A model generated the notes under the pieces. It searched no databases. It saw only the letters and a list, made by a program, of their open reading frames with translations, and was not told where the DNA came from. Shown piece after piece: positions 29,638 through 39,600 of a stretch of DNA of 64,000 nt; the first letter of the stretch is position 1, and the number at the start of each line of letters is the position of its first letter. The DNA is from Variovorax ginsengisoli (GTDB lineage: Bacteria > Pseudomonadota > Gammaproteobacteria > Burkholderiales > Burkholderiaceae_C). Both the position numbers and the translations under genes were made by a program. The DNA is taken from the NCBI RefSeq assembly GCF_030486595.1, contig NZ_JAUJZH010000017.1:62001-126000 (forward strand). The letters are read 5' to 3'.

Positions 29638-30669
29638 ATGAATTCACGCATCCGCCCGGCGCTCGCCGCAGTCGCCGCCATCCTGGCCTTCGCGGCCGCG
29701 CCGGCTTTCGCCGGCAAGACGCTCGACGCCGTCAAGCAGCGCGGCACCGTCAAGTGCGGCGTGACCAACGGGGTGGCCGGCTTCTCGGCGCCCGACACCC
29801 AGGGCAACTGGTCCGGGCTTGATGTCGACACCTGCCGCGCGATCGCCGCGGCCGTGCTCGGCGACGGCAAGAAGGTCGAGTTCGTGCCGCTCAATTCGCA
29901 GCAGCGCTTCTCGGCCCTGCAGGCCGGCGAGATCGACATCCTGGCGCGCAACACCACCTGGACGCTGACCCGCGACGCATCGCTCGGCTTTCACTTCACG
30001 ACCATCACCTACTACGACGGCCAGGGTTTCCTGGTGCCCAAGAAGCTCAAGGTGACGAGCGCCAAGCAGCTCAAGAACGCCACCATCTGCACCCAGGCCG
30101 GCACCACCAACGAAAAGAACGTCGCCGACTGGTTCAAGGCCCAGAACATCCCGGTCAAGACGGTCGTGTTCGAGAGCTTCGAGGCTTCGTTCAAGGCCTT
30201 CTTCGCCGGCCGCTGCCAGGCGTTCACGACCGACACCTCGGCGCTCGCGGGCCTGCGCAACAAGGAAGCTCCGAACCCCGACGACTACGTGATCCTGCCC
30301 GAGCTGATCTCCAAGGAGCCGCTGGCGCCGCTGGTGCGTCGTGGCGACGACGAATGGTTCGCGATCGCCAAGTGGGTGCCCAACGCGCTGATCGAGGCCG
30401 AGGAGTTCGGCATCACCCAGGCCAACATCGACGAGCTCAAGGCCTCCAGCAAGGACCCGGCGCAGCAGCGCCTGGTCGGCAGCGGCGACGACCTCGGCAA
30501 GCTGCTGGGACTCGACAAGGACTGGTCCTACCGCGCGATCAAGGCGGTCGGCAACTACGGCGAGATGTTCGAGCGCAACGTCGGCCCGAAATCGGTGCTC
30601 AAGCTGCCGCGCGGCTCGAACAACCTCTGGAACAAGGGTGGGCTGATGTACGGATTGCCGGTGCGATGA
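29638..30669 (+). CDS. aapJ: General L-amino acid ABC transporter substrate-binding protein
   Basis: 343 residues with a Sec signal peptide ending at AFAGKTL. Landmarks of the AapJ type include LDAVKQRGTVKCGVTNGVAGFS, NSQQRFSALQAGEIDILARNTTWTLTRD and EPLAPLVRRGDDEWFAIAKWV. It binds a broad range of amino acids in the periplasm. The ribosome-binding site is AAAAGAGG. Its TGA overlaps the ATG of aapQ. Unlike the sulfate and sulfonate binders in this window, it has several Cys. Confidence 0.94.
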   Translation: MNSRIRPALAAVAAILAFAAAPAFAGKTLDAVKQRGTVKCGVTNGVAGFSAPDTQGNWSGLDVDTCRAIAAAVLGDGKKVEFVPLNSQQRFSALQAGEIDILARNTTWTLTRDASLGFHFTTITYYDGQGFLVPKKLKVTSAKQLKNATICTQAGTTNEKNVADWFKAQNIPVKTVVFESFEASFKAFFAGRCQAFTTDTSALAGLRNKEAPNPDDYVILPELISKEPLAPLVRRGDDEWFAIAKWVPNALIEAEEFGITQANIDELKASSKDPAQQRLVGSGDDLGKLLGLDKDWSYRAIKAVGNYGEMFERNVGPKSVLKLPRGSNNLWNKGGLMYGLPVR

Positions 30670-31655
30670 GCCGGCGCCGGGCCGCCTGGCTCGCCTGGGC
30701 CCTGCAGGCCCTGCTGATCGCGGCGATCGCGTCCGGCGTCTTCTGGCTGGTTCAGCATGCGCTCGAGGTGCTTCGCAGCCGCGGCGTGCACTCGGGCTTC
30801 GACTTCCTGCTGCAGCCGGCGGGTTTCGAGATCTCCGAGGGCTGGCTCGATTTCGATGCCGGCCAGCCGTTCTGGCGCGCCTTCCTGGCCGGCCTGATCA
30901 ACACGGTGCGCGCCGCCGTGCCGGCCGCGCTGATCGCGGTCGTGCTCGGCACGCTGGTCGGCATCGGCCGGCTGGCGCCGCACGTGCTGGTGCGCGGGCT
31001 TTGCGGCGCCTATGTGGAGACGATCCGCAACGTGCCGCTGCTGGTGCAGCTGCTGATGCTGTACTTCGCGCTCACCCAGTTGCTGCCTGATTCCACCGAA
31101 CCGCTCGAACTGCTGCCGGATGTCTGGCTCAGCAAGGGCGGGCTGTCGCTCCCCTGGCCGGTGCGGGAGGAGGGCGCGTGGTGGCCCAGCCACCTCGAAT
31201 GGCCCGAGCGCGGCAGCTTCAATGTCAGCGGCGGTGCGGCGCTGAGTCCCGAATACCTGGCGGTGGTGACCGCGCTGGCGCTCTACACCGCCTCCTTCGT
31301 CGCCGAGATCGTGCGCGCCGGCATCGCGTCGGTCGCGCAGGGCCAGAAGCTGGCCGCCCAGGCGCTGGGCCTGACCGGGTGGCAGCAGCTGCGCATCGTG
31401 GTGCTGCCGCAGGCGCTGCGCGTGATCGTGCCAGCCCTCACCAACCAGCTGCTGAGCCTGACCAAGAACTCCTCGCTCGCGGTGGCGGTCGGCTATCCGG
31501 AGCTGGTCTCGATCGCCAACACCTCGCTCAACTCGACCGGCCGCGCCTTCGAGTGCATCGCGGTGATCATGGCGGTGTACCTCGGGCTCTCGCTGCTGAT
31601 CTCCTGGGCCATGAACCGCTACAACGCGCGCGTCGCGCTGCGGGGCTGGCGATGA
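30666..31655 (+). CDS. aapQ: General L-amino acid ABC transporter permease
   Basis: 329 residues from the ATG at 30666, overlapping the aapJ stop. After an N-terminal membrane helix and a periplasmic insert of the kind seen in AapQ (GVHSGFDFLLQPAGFEIS), it carries the permease core with YVETIRNVPLLVQLLMLYFAL and the coupling loop QKLAAQALGLTGWQQLRIVVLPQALRVIVPALTNQ. It forms half of the channel. Its stop overlaps the aapM start. Confidence 0.94.
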   Translation: MSRRRAAWLAWALQALLIAAIASGVFWLVQHALEVLRSRGVHSGFDFLLQPAGFEISEGWLDFDAGQPFWRAFLAGLINTVRAAVPAALIAVVLGTLVGIGRLAPHVLVRGLCGAYVETIRNVPLLVQLLMLYFALTQLLPDSTEPLELLPDVWLSKGGLSLPWPVREEGAWWPSHLEWPERGSFNVSGGAALSPEYLAVVTALALYTASFVAEIVRAGIASVAQGQKLAAQALGLTGWQQLRIVVLPQALRVIVPALTNQLLSLTKNSSLAVAVGYPELVSIANTSLNSTGRAFECIAVIMAVYLGLSLLISWAMNRYNARVALRGWR

Positions 31656-32710
31656 GCGTCGGTGTTCGGGCGCCGATCGCATGGCGCAAGGAACTGTGGG
31701 GCTCGCCGCTGCGCGCGGCCTTCACGCTGGCGCTGCTGCTGCTGTTCGCCTGGGCGGGGTTCCACGCGTTCGAATGGGCGGTGCTGCAGGCCGTGTTCCA
31801 TCCGGATGCGCAGGCTTGTCGGGCCGTGCCGCATGGCGCCTGCTGGGGTGTCATCGCCGAGAAGTGGCGACCGATCCTGTTCGGCCGCTATCCCTACGAA
31901 GAGCAGTGGCGGCCGGCGGTCGCCGTCACGCTGCTGTCGCTGACCACGCTGCTGAGCGCCTGGCCGCGCAGCTGGCGCTGGTGGCTGCTGCCGCTCTGGC
32001 TGGTTTCGCTGTCCGCGTTCGGGGTGCTGATGCGCGGCGGTGTAGCGGGACTGGGGGCGGTGGCGACGAATCGCTGGGGCGGCCTGCCGCTCACCATCGG
32101 GCTGGCGGTCGTCGGCCTGGCGCTGGCCTTTCCGCTGGCACTGGTGCTCGCACTCGGCCGGCGCTCGGAGTGGCCGCTGATCCGCACCCTGTGCGCGACC
32201 TACATCGAACTGGTGCGCGGCGTGCCGCTGATCTCGGTGCTCTTCATGGCTTCGTTCCTGCTGCCGCTGCTGTGGCCCGCCGGCTGGCAGCCCGACGTGC
32301 TGGTGCGGGTGCTCGCCGGCCTGTCGCTGTTCGTCGCCGCCTACCTGGCCGAGATCATCCGCGGCGGACTGCAGGCGGTACCGCGCGGCCAGGTCGATGC
32401 CGCGATGGCGCTCGGCTTCGGCCGCTGGCCGGTGCAGCGCGACATCGTGCTGCCGCAGGCGCTGCGGCTGGTGGTGCCGGCCCTGACCAACAACGTGGTC
32501 GGCACCTTGAAGGACACCTCGCTGGTCACCGTGGTGGGCCTGTTCGAGCTGACCGGCGCGCTGGGCCTGGCGCTGGGCGGCGACCCGACCTGGCGGCCGT
32601 TTTACCTCGAGGGCTACCTGTTCATCGCCGCCGTGTACTGGGTGCTGTGCTTCGGGCTGTCGCGCTACAGCGGCTGGCTGGAAAGGCGGCTGTCGAGCGG
32701 GCACAGTTGA
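31652..32710 (+). CDS. aapM: General L-amino acid ABC transporter permease
   Basis: 352 residues from the ATG at 31652. Several N-terminal helices precede the core, with TYIELVRGVPLISVLFMASFLLPL and the coupling loop GQVDAAMALGFGRWPVQRDIVLPQALRLVVPALTNN. It completes the AapQM channel. The fourth gene expected in such operons, the ATPase aapP, is absent: the next gene lies on the other strand 25 bp downstream. The ATPase must be encoded elsewhere or shared with another polar amino acid system. Confidence 0.93.
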   Translation: MSVGVRAPIAWRKELWGSPLRAAFTLALLLLFAWAGFHAFEWAVLQAVFHPDAQACRAVPHGACWGVIAEKWRPILFGRYPYEEQWRPAVAVTLLSLTTLLSAWPRSWRWWLLPLWLVSLSAFGVLMRGGVAGLGAVATNRWGGLPLTIGLAVVGLALAFPLALVLALGRRSEWPLIRTLCATYIELVRGVPLISVLFMASFLLPLLWPAGWQPDVLVRVLAGLSLFVAAYLAEIIRGGLQAVPRGQVDAAMALGFGRWPVQRDIVLPQALRLVVPALTNNVVGTLKDTSLVTVVGLFELTGALGLALGGDPTWRPFYLEGYLFIAAVYWVLCFGLSRYSGWLERRLSSGHS

Positions 32711-32735
32711 ATCGCATCGACGGCTGGCATCGCCT

Positions 32736-33131
32736 TCAGGTCTTGCGGATCGTCAACTCGGCGAAACCGGTCGCAGGATCGAACTCGCGGGTGAACCGCC
32801 ACGCCGGCAGCCATGCCACCAGCAGCTCGGCGGTCGTGCGCACGATGCAGCCCGGCGCGACATGGCCCCCGCGCACCCGGCCTTCGGAATCGGACACGCT
32901 CATGTGCAGGTGCGAGCCGGTGGGCGACAGGGTGCCCGCCAGCGTCAGGATCTCCAGGTCGCCGAGCAGGGTCGCGGGTGTCTCGATGCCGGCGTAGCGC
33001 AGGCGTGCGGCGCCCAGGCTGCCGATCCCCGAGAGCACGAACCCGGCCGCGCAGCTCCGCGCGGCCAGCGCCGCATCGAGGGCGCCGCGCAGGTCGTCGC
33101 CGGGGTGCAGGCGCAGCGGCGTCGCTTCCAC
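32736..33131 (-). CDS. PPC-domain (DUF296) DNA-binding-like protein
   Basis: 131 residues forming a single PPC domain: RLHPGDDLRGALDAALAARS, FVLSGIGSLGAARLRYAG and the HLHMSVSD...GGHV core (GTLSPTGSHLHMSVSDSEG, then RVRGGHVAPGC). In plants this domain trimerises in AT-hook proteins. Bacterial stand-alone versions are trimers of unknown function with a possible metal site at the conserved His residues. It starts 10 nt after the glnD stop on the same strand, so it may be cotranscribed. Confidence 0.88.
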   Translation of the reverse strand: MEATPLRLHPGDDLRGALDAALAARSCAAGFVLSGIGSLGAARLRYAGIETPATLLGDLEILTLAGTLSPTGSHLHMSVSDSEGRVRGGHVAPGCIVRTTAELLVAWLPAWRFTREFDPATGFAELTIRKT

Positions 33132-33141
33132 CTCCGGCTCC

Positions 33142-35730
33142 TCAGGCCGCCAGCGCCTCGAGCAGCTCGGTCTCGATCGCCAGCTGGGCCCGCTGGCCCT
33201 GGAGCTCCGGGCCGCTGATCAGGAAGGTGTCCTCGACCCGCTCGCCCAGGGTCGTGACCTTCGCCAGCTGCAGGTTCAGGTGGTGGCGCGCCAGCACGCG
33301 GGCGACCGAATAGAGCAGTCCGGCGCGATCGCTGGCCGAGATGCTGAGCAGCCAGCGCTGCGCCTTCTCGTCGGGCAGCAGGCTGACGCGCGGCTTGATC
33401 GGGAAGCTGCGCACCCGGCGCGAGACCCGGCCCTTGCTCGGCGCCGGCAGCGGGCCGGCCTCCCTGAGCGTCTTGGCCAGGCCGGTCTCGACCATGCTGA
33501 TCAGGTCGCGGTAGTGCTCGGGGATGAAGGTGGTCACGACCTGGAAGGTGTCGAGCGCGAAGCCGTTGCTCGCCGTGTGCACCTTGGCGTCCAGGATGCT
33601 GAAGGACGACTGGTCGAAGTAGCCGCAGATGCGCACGAACAGGTCGGCCTGGTCAGGCGTGTAGACCACCACCTGCAGGCCTTCGCCGACCGGCGACAGC
33701 CGGGCCCGCACGATCGGCGGCGTGTGCGGATCGATCGGCACGCCGGCATGCGGTACGTGGCGCGACAGCTGCTTGGCGTGCCAGGCGATCTCGTTGGCGT
33801 CGTGGCGCATGAAGTAGCCGACATCGAGCGTCTCCCAGAGCGCCTTGTGCGCATGCAGGGGCTCGGCGTACAGCGCCAGCTGCACCAGCGCCTCGCGCTT
33901 GCGGGCCTCGATCTCGGCGCCGGGGTCGGGCATGCGGCCGCCCAGCACGCGCGAACTCAGCCGGTAGAGGTCCTCGAGCAGCTTGCCCTTCCAGGCGTTC
34001 CAGACCCTCGGCGAGGTGCCGCGGATGTCGGCGATGGTCAGCAGGTAGAGCGCCGTGAGGTAGCGCTCGTTGCCCACGCGCTTGGCGAAGGCGCCGATCA
34101 CCTCGGGATCGCTCAGGTCCTGCTTCTGCGCCACCTGGCTCATCACCAGGTGCTCCGAGACCAGGAACTCGATCAGCTTGGCGTCTTCGCGCGGGATCTC
34201 GTGCTGGCGGCAGAAGCGCCGCACGTCGCGTGCGCCCAGGGTCGAGTGGTCGCCGCCGCGGCCCTTGGCGATGTCATGGAACAGCGCCGCGATGTAGAGG
34301 ATCCAGGGCTTGTCCCAGCCGGCCGCCAACTGCGAGCAGAAGGGGTATTCGTGCGCATGTTCGGCGATGAAGAAGCGCCGCACGTTGCGCAGCACCATCA
34401 GGATGTGCTGGTCGACCGTGTACACATGGAACAGGTCATGCTGCATCTGGCCGACGATGCTGCGGAACACGCGCAGGTAGCGCCCCAGCACCGAGGTCTG
34501 GTTCATCAGCCTGAGCGCGTGCGTGATGCCGCGCGGCTCCAGCAGCATCCGCATGAAGGTCGCGTGGTTGACCGGGTCGTTACGGAACTTGCTGTCCATC
34601 ACGTGGCGCGCGTTGTAGAGCGCCCGCAGCGTGCGCGCCGACAGGCCGTTGACGCCGATGGTCTTCTGATAGAGCAGGAAGGTCTCGAGGATCGCGTGCG
34701 GATCCTTCAGGTAGAGGTCGTCGCTGGCGACCTCGATCAGGCCGCCCTTCTCGAAGAAGCGCTCGTTGATCGGCGTCGGCTGGTCGGCCTGCGGCTGCAG
34801 CTTCTCGGCGATGTTGAGCAGCAGGATCTGGTTGAGCTGGGTGACCGCCTTGGCGGCCCAGTAGTAGCGCCGCATCAGCGCCTCGCTGGCCTTGCGCTGC
34901 GACTCGCCGACATAGCCGAAGGTGGCGGCCACCGCGGTCTGGAGGTCGAACACCAGCCGGTCCTCGCGGCGATTGGCAGTGACGTGCAGGCGGGCGCGGA
35001 TCAGGCTCAGGAGCGCCTCGTTGCGCTTGATCTGCTGGATCTCGAACGCGGTCGCCAGGCCATTCCTGGCGAGGTCGTCCCAGCGGTTGCCGAAGCCCGC
35101 GGCCTTGGTCATCCACAGGATGGTCTGGAGGTCGCGCAGGCCGCCTGGCGACTCCTTGCAGTTGGGTTCGAGCGCGTAGGGCGTGTTGTCGAACTTCTGG
35201 TGGCGGTGCCGCATCTCCTGCGACTTGGCGGCGAAGAAGGCCTGCGGGTCGATGGCGGCGAAGAAGTTCTTGCGGAAGCTCGCATAGAGCTTCTTGTCGC
35301 CGATCACCAGGCGCGATTCGAGCAGCGAGGTCTGGACCGTGACGTCCTTGGCGGCTTCGTCCAGGCATTCGGAGACCGTCCGCACGCTGGAGCCGATCTC
35401 GAGCCCGGCATCCCAGCACTGGCCGATGAAGGCCTCGAGCCGTGCCGGCTCGACCCCGCTGTCCTCGCCCTCGGGCAGCAGCAGCAGCACATCGACGTCG
35501 GAGTAGGGAAACAGCTCGCCGCGCCCGAAGCCGCCCACCGCCACCAGCGCCAGCCGGTGGCCGAAGCCGGCGTCGGCCCACAGCGCGCCGAGCGTCTCGT
35601 CGGCCAGCGCCGCCAGCTGCCGCAGCACGGTGTGGACGCTGCGCGTCGGCGCCCGCGCGCTGCGCAGCTGGTCGAAGAGCGCCAGCTTGTGCGTGCGATA
35701 GGCGTCGCGCAGCGAGGCAATGTCGACCAT
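33142..35730 (-). CDS. glnD: [Protein-PII] uridylyltransferase / uridylyl-removing enzyme GlnD
   Basis: 862 residues from the ATG at 35728-35730; the longer open frame upstream runs through map in another phase. The nucleotidyltransferase motif GGFGRGELFPYSDVDVLLLLP lies near residues 70-90. The HD domain has HDIAKGRGGDHS near 480, and two C-terminal ACT domains (about 690-862) sense glutamine. The enzyme uridylylates PII under nitrogen limitation and reverses this in excess. It lies 26 nt downstream of map on the same strand, a common proteobacterial arrangement. Confidence 0.96.
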   Translation of the reverse strand: MVDIASLRDAYRTHKLALFDQLRSARAPTRSVHTVLRQLAALADETLGALWADAGFGHRLALVAVGGFGRGELFPYSDVDVLLLLPEGEDSGVEPARLEAFIGQCWDAGLEIGSSVRTVSECLDEAAKDVTVQTSLLESRLVIGDKKLYASFRKNFFAAIDPQAFFAAKSQEMRHRHQKFDNTPYALEPNCKESPGGLRDLQTILWMTKAAGFGNRWDDLARNGLATAFEIQQIKRNEALLSLIRARLHVTANRREDRLVFDLQTAVAATFGYVGESQRKASEALMRRYYWAAKAVTQLNQILLLNIAEKLQPQADQPTPINERFFEKGGLIEVASDDLYLKDPHAILETFLLYQKTIGVNGLSARTLRALYNARHVMDSKFRNDPVNHATFMRMLLEPRGITHALRLMNQTSVLGRYLRVFRSIVGQMQHDLFHVYTVDQHILMVLRNVRRFFIAEHAHEYPFCSQLAAGWDKPWILYIAALFHDIAKGRGGDHSTLGARDVRRFCRQHEIPREDAKLIEFLVSEHLVMSQVAQKQDLSDPEVIGAFAKRVGNERYLTALYLLTIADIRGTSPRVWNAWKGKLLEDLYRLSSRVLGGRMPDPGAEIEARKREALVQLALYAEPLHAHKALWETLDVGYFMRHDANEIAWHAKQLSRHVPHAGVPIDPHTPPIVRARLSPVGEGLQVVVYTPDQADLFVRICGYFDQSSFSILDAKVHTASNGFALDTFQVVTTFIPEHYRDLISMVETGLAKTLREAGPLPAPSKGRVSRRVRSFPIKPRVSLLPDEKAQRWLLSISASDRAGLLYSVARVLARHHLNLQLAKVTTLGERVEDTFLISGPELQGQRAQLAIETELLEALAA

Positions 35731-35756
35731 GGGCGCCAGGAGCAGCCGGCGCGGTT

Positions 35757-36581
35757 TCAAGCCGCGGCGCTGACGAAGGCCGGCACGGGTGGGCTGCCGG
35801 CCGACAGCGTCAGCACCTCGTAGCCGGTCTCGGTGACCAGCACCGTGTGTTCCCACTGCGCCGACAGCGAGTGGTCGCGGGTGACGATGGTCCAGCCGTC
35901 GTATTGGCCACCCTTGGCGTCTTCCTTGATCTCGCGCTTGCCGGCGTTGATCATCGGCTCGATCGTGAAGGTCATGCCCGGCTTGAGCTCCTCGAGCGTG
36001 CCCGGCCGGCCGTAGTGCAGCACCTGCGGCTCCTCGTGGAAGCCCCGGCCGATGCCGTGGCCGCAGAATTCGCGCACCACCGAGAAGCCGTTGCTTTCGG
36101 CGAAGCGCTGGATGGCGAAGCCGATGTCGCCGAGATGGGCGCCCGGCTTGACCTTGACGATGCCGTGCCACATGGCGTCGTAGGTGAAGGCGCACAGCCG
36201 CTTGGCCGCGATCGAGGCATCGCCGACCACGAACATCCGGCTGGTGTCGCCGTGCCAGCCGTCCTTGATGACCGTGATGTCGCAATTGATGATGTCGCCC
36301 TTCTTGAGCGGCTTGTCATTCGGGATGCCGTGGCAGACCACGTGGTTGACCGAGGTGCAGATCGACTTGGGGTAGGGCGTGCTGCTGGCGCCCATGTAGT
36401 TCAGGGGCGCCGGAATGGCGCCCTGGACCTGCGTGATGTAGTCGTGGGCGAGCTTGTCGATCTGGTTGGTCGTGACGCCGGGCACGACGTGGGGCGTGAG
36501 GTAGTCCAGGACCTCGGAGGCCAGGCGGCAGGCCACGCGCATGCCGGCGACGCCCTCGGCGTCTTTGTAGGTAATGCTCAT
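35757..36581 (-). CDS. map: Type I methionine aminopeptidase
   Basis: 274 residues. The five metal ligands are visible: two Asp (NCDITVIKDGWHGDTSRMF), His (CGHGIGRGFHEEP) and two Glu (TFTIEPMI and QWEHTVLVTETG). His in NHVVCHGIP is the active-site base partner. It removes the initiator Met from nascent proteins. It is divergent from purL across 47 bp and heads an operon with glnD. Confidence 0.97.
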   Translation of the reverse strand: MSITYKDAEGVAGMRVACRLASEVLDYLTPHVVPGVTTNQIDKLAHDYITQVQGAIPAPLNYMGASSTPYPKSICTSVNHVVCHGIPNDKPLKKGDIINCDITVIKDGWHGDTSRMFVVGDASIAAKRLCAFTYDAMWHGIVKVKPGAHLGDIGFAIQRFAESNGFSVVREFCGHGIGRGFHEEPQVLHYGRPGTLEELKPGMTFTIEPMINAGKREIKEDAKGGQYDGWTIVTRDHSLSAQWEHTVLVTETGYEVLTLSAGSPPVPAFVSAAA

Positions 36582-36628
36582 GGCCGGAATTATCCCATCC
36601 GAGCCGTTAAAATTCAGGGTTAGCGCGG

Positions 36629-39600
36629 ATGGCCCCAGTCAGCGGCCGCCGCCTCATTCTCATGAATCCCAACGCGGCCCCTGCGGCCGACCCGAACGTG
36701 ACGCTGCCCGTGAACCCGTCTTCCCCTCGTGCTGTCCATGCCGCCCCCGTGGTGAGCTTCTTCGAGGGCGGCAGCGCCCTCAGCGATTTCCGGGCCCGGC
36801 AGCTGCTGCCCCGCCTGCAGGCGGTCGAGCCGCGCATCGAGGGCCTGAGCGCCCGTTTCGTCCACCTGGTGGTCACCGACGACCCCCTCGACCAGGGCGC
36901 GAAAGAGCGGTTTGCCGCCCTGCTGGGCTATGGCGAGCCCTTCGTGGCGCCGGCCAAGGCCGGGTCGACGGTGGTGGTCACGCCCCGGCTGGGCACGGTG
37001 TCGCCCTGGGCCTCCAAGGCCACCGATATCGCCCACAACTGCGGCCTGGCGCTGCGCCGGGTCGAGCGGGTGACCGAGTACCACCTGGTGCTCAAGGCGC
37101 CCCTGCTCGGCAAGGCGCCGGTGCTCGAAGGCGACAAGCTGGCCGCGGTGGCCGACCTGCTGCACGACCGCATGACCGAATCGGTGCTGGCCCGGATCGA
37201 GCAGGCGGCCGAACTGTTCGCCGAACTGCCGCCGCAGCCGATGGCGCAGGTCGACGTCCAGGGCGGCGGCCGGGCGGCGCTGGTCGAGGCCAACAGCCGC
37301 TTCGGCCTGGCCCTGGCCGAGGACGAGATCGACTACCTGGTCGATGCCTTCACCCGCCTGGGCCGCAACCCGAGCGACGTCGAGCTGATGATGTTCGCCC
37401 AGGCCAACAGCGAGCACTGCCGTCACAAGATCTTCAACGCCGACTTCGTGATCGACGGCGCGGCGCAGCCGCAGAGCCTGTTCTCGATGATCCGCAACAC
37501 CGAGCGCCTGAGCCCGCAGCACACGGTGATCGCCTATGCCGACAACGCCTCGGTCATGGAGGGCACGCAGATCGAGCGTTTCGTGGCCGCCTCCGAATCC
37601 GGCGGCTACCGCAAGGAAGAGGCGCTGAGCCACGTGCTCATGAAGGTCGAGACCCACAACCATCCGACCGCGATCTCGCCGTTCCCGGGCGCCTCCACCG
37701 GCGCCGGAGGCGAGATCCGCGACGAGGGCGCCACCGGGCGCGGCTCCAAGCCGAAGGCCGGCCTGACCGGCTTCACGGTCTCGAAGCTGTGGCCCGCCGA
37801 GGGCAGCTACGGCAAGCCCGGCCATATCGCGAGCCCGCTGCAGATCATGACCGAGGGCCCGCTGGGCGGCGCCGCCTTCAACAACGAGTTCGGCCGGCCC
37901 AACCTGCTGGGCTACTTCCGCGAATACGAACAGGCGATCGAGAGCGACCGGGACACGGTCCAGCGCGGCTACCACAAGCCGATCATGATCGCCGGCGGCC
38001 TCGGCAGCATCGATGCCGGCCAGACCAAGAAAATCCGTTTTCCCGCCGGCGCGCTGCTGATCCAGCTCGGCGGGCCGGGCATGCGCATCGGCATGGGCGG
38101 CAGCGCCGCCAGCTCGATGGCGACCGGAGCCAATGCGGCCGAACTCGACTTCGACTCGGTCCAGCGCGGCAACCCGGAGATCGAGCGCCGGGCGCAGGAA
38201 GTCATCAACCATTGCTGGCAGCAGGGCGAGGCCAACCCGATCCTGGCGATCCACGACGTCGGTGCCGGTGGCTTGAGCAACGCCTTCCCCGAGCTGACCA
38301 ACGACGCCGGCCGCGGTGCGCGCTTCGACCTGCGGGCGGTGCCGCTCGAAGAATCCGGCATGGCGCCCAAGGAGATCTGGTGCAACGAGAGCCAGGAGCG
38401 CTACGTGCTGGCCATCGCGCCGGAGTCGCTGGCGCAGTTCCGCGCCTTCTGCGAGCGCGAGCGCTGCCCGTTCTCGGTGGTCGGCGTGGCGACCGAGGAG
38501 CGCCAGCTGCTGGTGGCCGACGAAGGCGCCGAGGCGCAGCCGGTCGACATGCCGATGGACGTGCTGCTGGGCAAGCCGCCGAAAATGCTGCGCGACGTTC
38601 AGACCGTGGCGCGCAGCTTCAAGCCGCTCGATCTGACGGGCGTCGACCTGCAGCAGGCCGCGATCGACGTGCTGGCGCACCCGACCGTGGCCTCGAAGCG
38701 CTTCCTGATCACCATCGGCGACCGTACCGTCGGCGGCCTGAGCCACCGCGACCAGATGGTCGGCCCGTGGCAGGTGCCGGTGGCCGACTGCGCCGTCACG
38801 CTGGCCGACTACCGCGGCTTCGCGGGCGAGGCGATGAGCATGGGCGAACGCACGCCGCTGGCCGCGCTCGACGCCCCGGCTTCGGGCCGGATGGCGGTGG
38901 CCGAGGCCATCACCAACCTGCTGGCGGCGCCGATCGAACTGTCGCGGGTCAAGCTGTCGGCCAACTGGATGGCCGCCTGCGGCGAGCCCGGCGAGGATGC
39001 GGCGCTGTACGAGACCGTCAAGGCCGTCGGCCTCGAGCTCTGCCCGGCGCTCGGCATCTCGATCCCGGTGGGCAAGGATTCGCTGTCGATGCGCACCCAG
39101 TGGCAGGTCGGCGGCGAGGCGAAGAAGGTCACGTCGCCCGTGAGCCTGATCGTCACCGCCTTCGCCACCTTGGCCGACGTCCGCGGCACGCTGACGCCGC
39201 AGCTCGATGCCGGCGAGCCCGACAGCACGCTGGTGCTGGTCGATCTGGGCCGCGGCAAGCAGCGCATGGCCGGCAGCATCCTGGCGCAGACGCTGGGCCA
39301 GAGCGGCGACACGGTGCCCGACCTCGACGATCCGCAAGACCTGGTGAAGCTGGTCGCCGCGGTCAACGCGCTGCGCGCCGAGGGCAAGATCCTCGCGCTG
39401 CACGACCGCAGCGACGGCGGCCTGTTCGCGGCCGCCTGCGAGATGGCCTTCGCCGGCCATGTCGGCGTGGCGCTCAATGTCGACCTGCTGGTCACCGAGG
39501 GCGACGGCATCAGCGACAGCCGCGCCGAATACGGCGACGCCAAGAACTGGGCCGGCCAGGTCAGCGCGCGGCGCGAAGAGCTCACGCTCAAGGCGCTCTT

